DNA of 64,000 bases. It comes from Anoplopoma fimbria (lineage: Eukaryota > Chordata > Actinopteri > Perciformes > Anoplopomatidae). Positions within the stretch are counted from its first letter, which is position 1, and every line of letters starts with the position of its first letter. The notes below the pieces were generated by a model. The model was not told the DNA's origin. It ran no database searches and worked only from the letters and a program-made list of their open reading frames with translations. The position numbers and the translations under genes were made by a program. This document shows, one piece after another, positions 11,512-23,561 of the stretch. The stretch is from the NCBI RefSeq assembly GCF_027596085.1, contig NC_072471.1, positions 10,356,358 to 10,420,357 on the forward strand, given 5' to 3'.

Positions 11512-14500
11512 CACACCTAACATGAGGGCCATGTGGGGAAAAAGCAATGTGTTTAACATTCTTGTTGCGTCTATGCCGTTTCAATTAAGCTGTCACTCAC
11601 ACTGCCTCAGGGAATGTGAAGGAGGGAATTCACACAAAAGTTACACTCAGAACTCAGTGTAGTAATTTGAAAATGAAGACGGGTAACTCAAAAGCATAAT
11701 GAATTGTTGAAGGTGCAAACCAAAAGAAAGCAACGCATGGTGGATGTGGGACTAGAGAAACAGAGTGACAATTTGGGCCAGTGTTTATAACCTACGGGCC
11801 CAGGTGAGTTTAATCAGCTGACGACCCTGACATATCAACCAACTGCCTGCTGAGAAAGGCCAGGAATCCTCCAACACCATTGTTGAGTGACGTTTCAAAA
11901 TCCATTGTTGATTAAATCAGTAAAACTCTTTGAGAGCATTCTGTCCTGCCCTGAAGACAACTTAGGAGGTCTTAGGAGGCCCCGCTTACAGTACCGTGAA
12001 TGGCTTAACCAATGGACCATTCCCACCTGCAAACACACACTATTCAACAATGTCCTCTGCAGTTAACAGTGTGAAGAACCTCAAACAAAACTTTTGTAGA
12101 CACCAACTCATAAAGTCTGGCAGCCAGACCAGGTGAGCAAAACGCCTGAACAGAAAACGTTCTGAAAAACGTTCTGTTTCCGAAAACTTCTGACGCCAAG
12201 AATAGGCCATGCAGTGCCAGAATAAAGTTTCATTTTTGAAGCCTGCTGCCTTGCAAGGACATATTAAATTTGCATAAAGTTGAGGTTAAGTCGTGATTAT
12301 GCTAATTTAGATAAGGCATGTCATATCCATCATGCATTATACGTCTGGCTGTCTTGCTGTCCATAGAAAATGTATTTATATAGAACAGATTTATTTGAAG
12401 GCTGAAGGCAGCAACTGTTCAGGCAAAGTTTGCTAGAAGCTGGTCTGAAATGCAGTCTTTCAAGATCCACCGAAGTGCAGTACCAAAGGGCAAACTCGGC
12501 CTGGTAGAAGAGTGGCTCAAGAACCGGATAAGTGGGGAAGGTCTGAAAAGATGTTGACAGTAGCGTCAGCCAGAGAGATGAACAGGAGGAAGGTTAAACA
12601 GTAAAGAGAGGTGAAGAGAAGGCGATGGAAGAGAGCTATTCTGGTCTTTTTCTCGAATTGAATATCCACAGTCAGAGGGCAGATACCCAATTGGCACGCG
12701 ACCTCTCCCAAAATTCTCTCACGTATATGATTCTCCCCTTCATCGCTATTTTCTGTCTAAAATTGAGTTTTTTTTGTTTCAATTGACTAACTCTCCCATA
12801 TTTGAAACCTAGGCGTTCTCAGCTGTGGACCGATACCCCAAAATCCCCAAACTGATATGACATAAACCCCATTAACTTAAGTGTTTCATGGACAACCATT
12901 TTCTATACTTGAGTTAAGCATTTATTGTAGAACAAACATGTCATGTGATGTTTCCCACAATATTAACCTGTCCACAGCCACTGATGCGCAAGCAAAAATC
13001 ACCTGCTATGCTGGAGCAGTATTATGTCCAATCCTTGCCATCCCGTCACTCATCATTGGGGCAGCATCTGCATCTACCAGTAACTATATTTAATATGCTT
13101 CTTATTGTCTTTGCTATCTTGGAATAATTATGTCTTTAGTATTATAAGTAGGAGAACTCTGGGCAAAAATAGCAGCCGAAAGGAGTAGCTGTGATGAGTA
13201 ATGAGTCTGCTATGTTTGAATCGAGAAGTAATGTGAAACAAAATCCACAAAAAGAACCATGTATTATAGGTAGTATTGTATTTTCTACACAATCAAACAT
13301 ATCTCACCAAATCCCACTTATATAACCCTGTGACCACTTTGTCTGTCGTAATTAGATGTGTTTAATGTCTTGTCAGATTGGAACGAGACGAGCTACGGTT
13401 CTCCCAGCCCGTACGAACAGGGCAAAGCTGGGATGATCTTGCCAATTACCCTTCAGCATCTTTGCCCTTTTTAAGTCTCACTGATTGGTATGGGAGCACT
13501 TGCTGCTTATATCATCTTATATTACCTTAACTCATATTGTGGCCTTTTTCTTGTTACTAGATGGCTTATTTCAAAATTCTGAATACATGTTTAGTTCCCC
13601 AAAAATACATTTCTATAAATTAATACAAATTATTCTTATAACAAATACATTTTTTAGGGAGGAAAACGAGTTTTCTGCCATGCTAGTGGCTCTGTGAGGG
13701 TGTATTTAGGCCAGGGCTATAGGCAACAAGGTGCCTGCGAGCACCTGGTAACCTGGGGGCCAATGAGTCGCCGCAGGCACATTCTAAAAATTGCATGAGG
13801 CATGAGTTGTTATGTGAACTGTTTTCCTGAAGCCAATGAAGGCCTACTTTTTTAGTTCTTTCAAACGATGTGCTGTGTGTCTATTCTGCGCTGAGCACTG
13901 CACGTTGATGCAGTAAAAAAACCTATTGAGACGCATATTCCAAATTTGCAGTATACTGTCCAAAGAATGCCCCTATAACCTGAATAATATCCACATATCC
14001 CACATGTTTTAATCTGAAAAAAAATGCTCCATTTGAAATAAGGCCTTATTCAGAAAAAACAAATGGAATATGATGTTTACATGAGCTGTATCAAATTCGG
14101 GAATACTGTCATATTCTGAATGCTAGTGGAAAATGAGTGTGCATGTAAACGTAGTCACGTGTGTCAAGGGACTTTCAAGCTCCCCTGTTGAGAAATACAA
14201 ACCTGTTGTGACAGTGTGCTTTAAGGATCTTCACTCAAACGGCTACCCTTTTTCAACATTTTTAAAGGCAATACAGGTAGATAAAAATAGTCATTTCTAT
14301 CATTCATTTGAGACAAAATATTATTCTAATTTTAGTTTTACCTTGAGAGAGTAAGAGTGATATAACAGAGTTTCGTGTCTTTTTCATTATTTATTTTCAT
14401 TAAGTTTGAATTGAGTATTTTAAGGTTGATATTTTATGTTAAATGGAAGGAGTTCAGAGAAATTGTACATCAATAAACCCAAGCGACAGTAGGGGAGAGC

Positions 14501-14834
14501 GGAGTTGATTGGGACAGGGGAACAGTTAGGACAGTGCTTTTTTTATCAAGTTAAAAAAGTAAGTATGCCTTTGTGATACACCTTTTTATGCAGTCACACC
14601 CCTCTTGACTTTCAAGCTCACACCGAAGACACTCTTTCTATTCCTCATATTTCTTTCACTATTTTGAAGTCTACAGCATGTGAGTACGAAATTATTTTAC
14701 TTTATTTCTCATTCTATTTTTATCGAATCGATTGGTTGTATTGGTTCGTCTATTGTACTGCTTTATCAGGGTTTAACTCCATTGGGCCTCACTGTTGAGC
14801 TTTCTGTTGTTTTTTTTGCCTTGCTTTTGCTGCT
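11508..14834. other. Intergenic, no gene recognised
   Basis: No convincing exons. The stretch at about 13940-14160 (ggaatatgatgtttacatga ... gcatgtaaacgtagtc) resembles a dispersed teleost repeat. Remaining open frames are under 75 codons and lack coding character or splice context. Confidence 0.4.
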
Positions 14835-14906
14835 TTGTCTGACAAAGCACTTTGTAAACTCTGTTTTTCAAGGTGCTATATAAATAAAGTTATTATTATC
14901 ATTATT
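14835..14906 (+). repeat. L2-like LINE/SINE tail with ATT repeat
   Basis: The sequence 'aaagcactttgtaaactctg' ... 'aaggtgctatataaataaag' followed by ATT units is a very common teleost retroposon 3' end. It is interrupted at its downstream end by the next element. Confidence 0.55.
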
Positions 14907-15164
14907 AGTTCACACAACACAACTTCAGCAAGCATGACTACGACTGGTGTCTCATGTATTTTCCTAACAAAACCTGGTTGTTTTGGAGACCTTAACTGGG
15001 ATTCCTCCCGGGGAAAGAGCTTGTAGTGAGCGAACCCTTGTTGCCAGGCAGCCACGTAGTTTAAAAACCACAATGACTTTGAGATTCCCGATTACAAGGC
15101 GGTAGGTTGCGTGGTGTGAACAGTACGGCCATCTGACTACTTTAAAAGTCGTGTTGTGTGAACT
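14907..15164. mobile_element. Putative MITE (18-bp terminal inverted repeats)
   Basis: AGTTCACACAACACAACT at 14907-14924 is the inverted repeat, with one mismatch, of AGTCGTGTTGTGTGAACT at 15147-15164. That gives a 258-bp non-coding unit, set directly in the AT-repeat tail of the preceding retroposon. No transposase is encoded. The superfamily is unknown because no clear target-site duplication could be read in the surrounding simple repeat. Confidence 0.5.
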
Positions 15165-16314
15165 TTGCTCAACAAGTGCAAGTGAAACAACATTTGGACC
15201 CCTCCTGAGCGTTAGAGGGGAGAAGATCATTGCTGGTGGAGATCCATGGATGGTGTCCTCAATGATCTCTCAACGCACTGAAGGGGTTAAAAGAGGAATG
15301 CTGTCACCCTCTGATCTTGCAAAGTTCAGCAACCTTACCCTTCTGTTTCTTACAAGAACAACGGAAGACCCTGTCCTACAGTACCATGAGACAGCAGAGC
15401 AGCTCAGTGTCTACCACACAGAGCTAATGCCTTGTTAAGGTACTGAAGTGTGACTATTATTATTCATTTTAATTCTATGTTTTCCTCTTTGTAAAATAAC
15501 TTTTCCAAAAAATCAAACCACATGTGTAAGGTCAAGGTAGAAAAAGGTTACATTGTAACGATCTAAATCAACATCAGCATTTTAAAGGCCTAATCCACGC
15601 TTTTTGTGTAATCTGAGCCTCTGGTTTACAATGACCAAGAACTTTATCCAGAATGGTAAACCTTGGAGTCCTTCTGTTCCTTAACAATACCAACACTCAA
15701 TATACAACAATCTATATTTCCACAATCTCATACTGATACCCAGTGTGCTGTTTCTAATGGCCCAAAAAACATGAGCTGGAAGCTGAGGCTTTTGAAGTTA
15801 ACTTTTGGGAAGCGTTTCCTGCACTGTTTTACTGACTGCCCAAGGGATCAACTCTCCGAGAAGAGCAGCTGATGTGTTCGCTAGCAACACCTGCTGTAGG
15901 TAGTTTGAAATTGCATAAATGAATAAAAGAAAAAGCTCTGTTGTTTTTGAACACCTTGCTGCTTCAGTTTAGGACCCGAGGACATCATAGTGTATGATGG
16001 CAAACCATACACTTGTACGGTTGCTGTTTCTTCCACCTCTGATTCTATGTACTCTTTCTGCACTTCTTTGGCGCTTTGCTGTCACCAAACGACGCTAGAT
16101 CGGCACTGGGGCTAGTTTAAACTTTATTTTTCCTCACGCTGAGGAAGCGAAGCTCTTCTTGAAAAGCAGGATTTGCCCAAAGTGTCAACAATTCTCGGAC
16201 CTCTTTATTTGACTGACAGCACGAGGGGAACATCTCAGTAGATAAGATAATTCACCACGTCACCGCAGTAGATAACATATTTAGAGATGGAGTTGTATTC
16301 TTTTGTCTTGTCGC
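15165..16314. other. Intergenic, nothing identified
   Basis: A plus-strand open frame of about 95 codons ends at 15438 (RGEKIIAGGDPWMVSSM...), but it starts inside the putative MITE and has no known match or splice partners. The rest shows no exons or RNA genes. Confidence 0.35.
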
Positions 16315-16370
16315 TTGAATGACGTCACGCAATTCTAGCCAATCAGATGACCGTTGCCTGGATACGGCTC
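16315..16370. promoter_or_regulatory. CRE/CCAAT/RFX-like cluster without an obvious gene
   Basis: A full palindromic CRE (TGACGTCA, 16320-16327), a CCAAT box (16339-16343) and an RFX X-box-like half (GTTGCCTGGATAC, from about 16353) lie within 50 bp in a locally GC-rich patch. This spacing is typical of vertebrate housekeeping promoters. No coding exon was recognised nearby, so it may serve an unseen non-coding transcript or be a relic. Confidence 0.35.
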
Positions 16371-16494
16371 GGCTGAGCTAACGGCGCCATACATCCTTAT
16401 TTAGGATCCATTTCAAGGTTCGTGATGGGCAGATTGGTTTAGGGTTCAAGTATGATAAACATGGAAGACAACAGTCCTTTGTTATGTGCTGTTA

Positions 16495-16500
16495 TTTATT
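16495..16500 (-). terminator. Candidate poly(A) signal of the zinc-finger gene
   Basis: AATAAA on the minus strand about 1.0 kb past the stop of the TINF2-like/zinc-finger gene. The intervening 16501-17504 has no exon and would be its 3' UTR. A GA microsatellite sits at 16794-16811. This is inferred from position only. Confidence 0.35.
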
Positions 16501-17504
16501 TTTCTGAAAAACATCAAAAACAGTTATAATGCCTAATGGCTTGTATACATGGCAGCTCACAATAGTAGAAGTAATGGGGGAGATAAGACTCACAGCACAA
16601 CCTCATCACACATTTGCATAATGTTTACTGTGTCCAAGCTAAATGAAAATTCATATTTTCAACACCATTACAGCAATAACACAGCATCTAAGGCTTGAAA
16701 AAAGTGAAATCCTAATAAACACAAATCAGCCTATTTTCACTCTCAAACAAAAGCAGAGTAATTGTAAGGTTTACAGTTTAGGGTTACATAAAAAGAGAGA
16801 GAGAGAGAGAGGGGTAAAGGTAGTTTTTCCACAAGGACATGGTAACAAAGATAAAATGTTTCCTAGAGACACTACAATATTTTGTTACATAGCAGACAAA
16901 CTATCTAAAGTCACATGCATTGAAATACTTGTATTGTTGGTTAACATGATGGACATTGTTTAAATGTTGGCTACATTCAGGTAGCACTATGTTTAGAAAA
17001 TAACATTTCTTTTAAACTATCATAGTTTTATTTTGTAATTACAATGATCACCAATAATTAACAACTCCAAAACGAATCAGGAAATGATCTTATGTCTCTC
17101 AAAATGCGACAGCTCGGGGTAACTTAATTTCCCAAACTAATGTCGTCACATCACCTTATTACATGAAAAACAGCACTGATTAGTTGAGATGCTCCAGTTG
17201 GCTGGATAATGACCGGAGCAGGCCACCAATCATAAATCAAATTATAACTTAAATGGGTTGTCTTTAAAACTGGTGATCAGAAAAAGAATGATTCTAACAT
17301 CATTCTAAATGTGTTTTCACTACCCAGACCGTCATGGTGACCTGATCTCCACCACAAGCTAACACAACCTAGAAATAACTCGGGAAACTTTGAGAATGAC
17401 ACGCTCCACAGGGTCATTTCGGCAGTAGCTATCTGAATTGGATTACATCAGTGATCAGCATCAGCCCTGAGCATCCTTATTTCATACAAATCGTGTTTCT
17501 TTGA

Positions 17505-20500
17505 TTAATAATCATCGCTGCCCTCGTCTTCCTCATCATACTTCCTCTTGAGCGAGTGCTTCTTGTGCTTGCCCCTGTGTCTCCGTTTCAGAGAGAAGTC
17601 AGGGTTGGCTTCCCGCACGTGCAGCTGCTCGTGCTTCTTCAGAAGGCCCGGGACGGAGAATCCCTTCCCGCACGTGTCGCACGTCCAGGGCTTCTTGCAC
17701 GTGTGAGTCCTTTTGTGGACGTTCAGATGGGACGCCAACTTGTAGGTCTTCCCGCACACGTCGCAGCTGAACGGGCGCTCGTTGGTGTGCAACCGGATGT
17801 GGACCTTCAGATTCCCGACCTGAGTGAAGGTCTTTTCGCAGATGGAGCACCGGTAGGGCCTCTCTCGGGTGTGGATCCTCAAGTGGACCCTCAGGCAGTA
17901 CTTGCTGGAGAACTTCTTTTGGCACACAGGGCACGGGATCTTGGCTTTGGGCACGTGGTCTTGCTGGTGCCTCTTCAGGTCGGACAAATAGACGAAGGTC
18001 TTCCCGCACTGGGAGCAGAGGTACTGGCGGTCGCCGATGTGGTAGCCCATGTGTCTCTTCAGCAAGCTGGGGACGAGGAACCTCTTCCCGCAGCGCTCGC
18101 ACATGTGAGGGCGATCTCTGGTGTGCCAGCGCTCGTGGTTGGACAGCTTGAAAGCCGTCGGGAAGCTTTTGCTGCAGTGCTTGCAGGGGAACGTCATCTG
18201 GCTCGTGTGGCACTCCATGTGTCTTTTGAAGTAGGTGGACTGCGTGAAGCCCTTGTTGCAGATGTTGCAGTAGAAGGGCTTTTGGCCGCTGTGGGCCAGC
18301 ATGTGCTTGGTCAAGCTCTGCAACTTGTTGAAACACTTCCCGCACTGGCCGCACGCGTAGGGACGCGCCGTGCTGTGGGTCTTCAGGTGGTTGTTGAGGA
18401 ACGCCTGTGTTCTGAAGCTTTTGTTGCATGCCGGGCACGCGAAAGGCTTCTCTCCCGTGTGAATGCGCTCGTGGTCCATGAGCTTGGACTGATAAGGGAA
18501 GCTCTTATCGCACACGCTGCAGGTGAATCTGTCGGCTGGAGGCCTGATCTGCTTTTTCCTTCTGATGCTGGGCTTCATGTCGTCCCCTGAGCTGAACCTG
18601 GCTGGGGGAAGTGGCGGCAGGGCTGGGAGCGAGAGGGAGTTGGTGGCAATCTGTGACACCCACTGATGCAGCGTGACCCGCGTGGTCTGAGGCTTCTGGC
18701 CGTCTTTTGTTCCTGCATTGCCTGCATTCTGTACGGTGGAGGCGGGTTTGATGGGCATTTGAACCATCCGGAAAGGGATCGACTTCAAGGGAGGCTGCTG
18801 TGACTCTGGTTTATCTGCCGCTTCTGGCGCTGCTCTTTCCTCTGGGCTTTGTAGAGTTGTGGCAGGCTGTTCCTGTGTACAACTTTTCTCTTGCACCAAA
18901 CTCTCCAACTGAGCTGCTGCTGTGCCACTCTTTTCCTTTTCGGCACTGTCATCAGCTGATTTATGAACATATTGTCCTTTCCCCTGTGATCCAGCGGCTG
19001 GGTCTGCTGGGCTGTCAGGGTCGTCCGACATCACTCCCAGGTCTTCAGGGTCACTCAGGGAGGCCGGGCTGGTTTCTGTGACCTCTGGTCGCTTTGGTGA
19101 TTCTGGTGGCGCTGGTGGTGCTGGTGGTGGTGGTGGTGGTGGAGGTGGCTCTACTGGTTTGGGCCGGAATGCCAGTGAAGAGAGCACACAGTTTCCCACC
19201 GAGGACGAGATTGTTGCTGCACAAATGGATAAGGCTTTGTCAAATTCATTTTCACTGTATTAAATTATCAAAAATGTATGATTTTCCCTTTTCTTTCACT
19301 GTTTCATCACATGTTCATACGAACAACCTTAAGTATACCTTTAGCACCAAGGAGTCCCTTGGCCTGCTGGTGCAAGAGGAGAGTCTTCAGGTCCCCGGTG
19401 TCGGGGATGAAGCCTCCACATGCCTCCAGGACAGAGGGCTCCGCTGAGATCATGGCACCAAGCTGAGGTAGGGAGCCAGGAAATGGAAACAATGAATGAG
19501 TTAACAGTATCGATTTATTTTTACCTCTTAGGTTGGATATTGTTTTTATATGTCTTCATGGTCTGATATACAGAATATACTCCAAGAAGAATTTCATTCA
19601 ATTTTGCTTTGGTCCTCATAAATATCAAGCACAAAAACCCATGTGGAGCTCGGAGGCATTTTGCCACTGAATGGGGGTCAATCAGATAAAAGCTACTTCC
19701 TGTCTCCAAACAGTTGCCCGCCTTGCTGTTATGTTATTAGGAGTTTATGTCAAAATGTACATGCACATACCTGGGAGAGATTGGGAACAGGAAGAACTTG
19801 CTCCAGCTTGCAAACCAGACCAGCAGTGAGAGCCTGTAGAGCTGTATCAAACTTTGTGCCGTACTGAACAGGGAACACGTCCTGTGGGGAGAGAAATGTG
19901 TTTGAGTTTAACGTCATCGTCACTGAAACGTTGTTGAAGAGAGATAAAGGAATTGAATGTGCTATATCTCCACATGCTCTGTGTTCTACATCTTAATGAG
20001 CTGCAAGTGTGTATTTCAAACAGAAAAATGGCTTTGGTGCAATGACAACCAACAACCACAGTAAGACAGATGCAGAGCATTAAAATAAATGCACACCATT
20101 TGAAATAAAAAGAAAGTAATAATGATGATGAAAGATGCGGGTACCTGGAAGAAGCGCTTCCTTTCAGCAGGGTTTTTAAGCAGATTCTGGACCAGCACCA
20201 TGAAGTTTGTTTGCGATTTCTCCACTTCTGCATCCTTCTGTAACGTAACAGTTAATACTTAATTCACACATTAGGATTCTAGAGTCTAGTGTGTTGAATA
20301 CAAGTAAATGGCAGCAGAGTTTAAACAGGTACAGCTGTACGTTTGTCAGGAAAAAAGTTCCCCTTCTTACCCCTAAAGATGAAGAGACCTTCAACTTATT
20401 TATGAGAGTTTGAATCGCCCTGGAATCTGGTGGTCCGTCTTTGTGAAGCAAATCCAAAATGATCTAGAGAAGAAAATACAGGTTATAGTCTTAAGACAAA

Positions 20501-22817
20501 CCATATCATAAATCAGACAAAGCAAACTTCAAATGAACAGAAAGTAGAATTGCAGTTATCTGCTTTATCAAATATTTTTGAGATATTTTTTGAGATAATT
20601 GAAACTTTTAAAACTCTATCAAAGATGAACATTCTGAAAGCACAGATTCTGCAAAGTGAATGACGTTGACAATTTCATTAAAAAAATACCAGAATGGAAG
20701 CTTTAACTTCAAACACTCTTTTTGTTCTTGATGTGTGTGTGTGGTTTGTAATAGGAAACATATGGAGCTCGTCAACATGGTGCAGTGTGACCATCCACTT
20801 TGTTGTTCAGCAACCTTGAGGGAGAAATTTTGAGTAATGAATGCCCTTTTTACAAGCTTAAAGATATCACACTGCAGAACAGGCTCACCGTGGTGGAGGT
20901 ATGTGGCATATCGGCTGTGAACATAAATGTTAGTCATCTGTTTGATGAACACACACACACACACACACACACACATTAGATGATAAAAATCTCACCCTTG
21001 CTCTCAACCCCAAGACGAGCTGGGCAGTCTGCTTGAAGCTTATGAGCTCAGGAACGGTCTGCGTCACCATGGTCACAAACTCCTCCACTTTGCCGTACTG
21101 CTTCACGTTTCTCTGCCGTATGACCTGCCATATGTACGAGTATGTCAGCTGCAGAGGGGAAGCCATCAAGCGGAGGGAGGACAGGGGAAGGGAACCTCCA
21201 ACACCTGTGTGGAACAGAACAAAAAAGTTATGAAGTATTGTGCAGCATGTCTTTTAGTTTACATTACATTACATTACAGTCATTTAGCAGACGCTTTTAT
21301 CCAAAGCGACTTACAGGAAGTGTATTCAACATAGGTATTCAAGAGAACTACTAGTCACCAGAAGTCATAAGTGCATCTCCTTTCTTAAACAAGCATCTAA
21401 AAGCATAAACCAGAGCAAAAGTATAGTGCAGAGGCAAATTACTACGAAAACAATAATTGCAACAGACTAATACGAATATAATAAGTGCTACAAACTACTA
21501 CGAATAGGATAAGTGCAATAAACGAATACGAATTCAATAAGTGCAGCGAACTGATACGAATACAGAGAGTTAAATTAAATGCTACAAGGAAGTTTGTCGA
21601 CAGTTCTGTTTTATAGATCTTTATTTAAACAGTTATTCTTACATTGCTTTTTATCTATCTTTTGGTATTCTAACTGCAAAACTGTATAATGTCCTAAATA
21701 GTGTGTGGAATACCTGCAGCAAAAATCACTGATACTAAACAAAAAGGTGTGTCAGAGAATGAACAGTGTGGGTGCTCCCATCCCCGACATACAGTGTTTT
21801 AGATCTCCCGTTCTGGCTCCATTTTTTTTAACCAAAACTAACAGATATTAAAATGTTTTTATAATCTCTGCCTATTACTAATTTGCATGTGCAAGAGGGC
21901 GCATCAGCACATACAGTACCAGTCAAAAGTTTGGACACACCTTCTCATTCAACTACTTTGAAGAATCTAAAATATAAAACATATTCTGGTTTGTTGAGCA
22001 TTTGTTTGTTTACCACATAATTCCATATGTGTTCCTTCATAGTTTGGATGTCTTCAATATTAATCTACAATGTAGAAAAAAAAATAAAAAAAAAATAAAG
22101 AAAAACCATTGAATGAGAAGGTGTGTCCAAACTTTTGACTGATACTGTATATACATTTTTATTAGCTTTAACTTGTATACTCTATTTAACTTGTTTCTAT
22201 TTTGAACTTGGTGTGTCTATGTGCTTTGTGTTTCATGCCATGTTTCTGTTTTCAATGCAGATTTGCAACTACAATGTAAATCTCCCCCTCTATCAGCAGC
22301 AATGGCTGTTTGATACACACTACCGCCAACACGCTGCAGGGGGCGCTGCAGTGCTAAACCGCGCTTTCATTACTGCAGATAAGCTGGACAGATGGGTCGA
22401 AAGTGTGCACGTTAGCGTGTGCACGCGAAGTCGTGGAGAGAATGAGCGCCAAAGTGTAACGTTCGCAGCGTTCCATCCGAACGTTCGGTGGACGGTCTGT
22501 TTACCGTTACCGCGGTAACGCCGTTCCCATGTAACGAGATGGAGCCGTCGACCAGGACATCCGGAGGGGAGGACGGGGTTCATTTAAAAACCAAGCCGCC
22601 TGGACTGTCCCTGCTTAAGCTTTCGGCTAGCTACTCCACCAAACATCGCCAAAAATAACCTAACAGACTTTTGAAAACACGCACTTTGACTTGTGATTGA
22701 ACGCAAGCCGTCGGTTTACGGCAGCTCATTTTCCGACCGCCGTTCTCAGCGGCAGCTACTGTTAGCATGCTAACGTTAGCTTAGCAACTTACCTGCGCTA
22801 TCAGACCGTTTCTCCAT
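17505..22817 (-). CDS. TINF2-like N-domain / 11 C2H2 zinc-finger protein
   Basis: Seven coding exons (transcript order): 22793-22817, 20996-21204, 20371-20463, 20145-20237, 19771-19881, 19339-19462, 17505-19216. They total 2367 nt, giving 788 aa with all phases matching. Residues about 20-200 (YIWQVIRQRNVKQYGKVEEF ... VCKLEQVLPVPN) resemble the N-terminal TRFH-like domain of the shelterin protein TINF2 (TIN2). Next come a Pro-rich and acidic linker and, at about 448-755, 11 complete C2H2 fingers (C-x2-C, H-x3-H), followed by a basic tail (KRRHRGKHKKHSLKRKYDEE), a likely nuclear signal. The last exon joins in phase 1, so the zinc fingers are not a separate gene: the finger exon has no in-frame ATG before its open part. 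Expected role is a nuclear DNA-binding protein, perhaps telomere-linked. I saw no FxLxP TRF1-binding motif. The product name in databases is unknown to me. Confidence 0.85.
20949..20974. repeat. (AC)13 microsatellite
   Basis: Perfect AC dinucleotide run in an intron of the zinc-finger gene, about 22 bp from the splice donor at 20995. Confidence 0.9.
21258..21590 (+). repeat. Dispersed teleost repeat with internal ~27-bp tandem units
   Basis: It begins with ACATT units, then 'gtcatttagcagacgctttt' and 'atccaaagcgacttaca', a very widespread teleost repeat end. It continues into about four degenerate units of the form AATAAGTGC-(n)-ACTACGAATA. A reverse copy of the same end is at about 51755-51807. 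It lies in intron 1 of the zinc-finger gene. Confidence 0.6.
21912..22149. mobile_element. Non-autonomous Tc1/mariner element (MITE)
   Basis: Terminal inverted repeats of about 41 bp begin TACAGTACCAGTCAAAAG on the left and, reverse-complemented, TACAGTATCAGTCAAAAG on the right. They continue as TTTGGACACACCTTCTCATT and differ at one base. The ends are flanked by TA, the Tc1 target. The 238-bp unit has only non-coding interior and no transposase. It is in intron 1 of the zinc-finger gene. Confidence 0.85.
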
Positions 22818-22900
22818 TCTGGGGGCCAGGTTGTGTGGCTAATTCATGCGTTGATCAATCGACTGCACAAATGGGCCAACAATGTTGCGGTTTACCCGGC
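22320..22900 (-). promoter_or_regulatory. CpG-rich promoter region of the zinc-finger gene
   Basis: GC- and CpG-dense sequence around the predicted first exon (ATG at 22817), in contrast to AT-rich flanks. It contains a CTCF-like core (TGCAGGGGGCGCTGCA, about 22335-22350) and the 14-bp palindrome GTTAGCATGCTAAC (22761-22774). The transcription start is likely near 22830-22980. This is inferred from base composition and position. Confidence 0.5.
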
Positions 22901-23154
22901 AATATAATGTTTAAAAGTACATATCCGTCTTTCTCCCGACAGTCAAGCCAGGAAGAATAATGGCGACCGCTTGGTAGCGGCTTTCCAAAACAAAAGCCTG
23001 AGTGCTTCCGGCGGAAGTTCGTATAAAAAATAAAAGCACAGTTTTGAATTTGCTGTGAAGGCGCAAAAAACACATACAAGCTGTTTCCCATATGCATTAT
23101 GAGGGTAATGACTTGGTTCATAGTGTATTTGAACTATAATAATGATATTTTCAA

Positions 23155-23420
23155 TTTAATTTAAATGTAAGTTTGCCTCCAGAGGGTTTTATGATCTGTA
23201 TACAAATTAAATCCTCTGTCCCAGGACCCTCGCATCAGTACAGGAAAAAGTCCCCCAGAAAAAACCTTTAACGGTGGAAAAAAAAGGAAGTAACCTTAGG
23301 GAGAGCAACAGAGGATAATATAATAATATACAGAATGAACAACACAGCTGAGTTACGACACATTCAATGCATTTGACATGTTGAGGGGTTTACTGTATTC
23401 ACTCATTCCTTCTACATGTC
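23155..23420 (+). repeat. Dispersed teleost repeat
   Basis: Contains 'caggaccctcgcatcagtac' and 'aaccttagggagagcaacag', a segment I recognise as widely repeated in teleost genomes and transcripts. Class not determined. It sits between the zinc-finger gene promoter and the kitlg 3' end. Confidence 0.45.
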
Positions 23421-23561
23421 TAAATAAAGTTACACTGAGAATAAGACCTCAAAACTGTAGTCAAATGAAAAGGAGATTTAGTACCACAAGATCCAGCTCA
23501 AAAGCATTGCTCCTTGTGATGCATAACAAACACAAATGCAGTTATACCATCACCAAAACAT

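Noticed and set aside
17556..18590. Long plus-strand open frame of 344 codons
   Set aside because: Antisense shadow of the zinc-finger array. Its periodic Val/Leu-rich pattern mirrors the repeated fingers.
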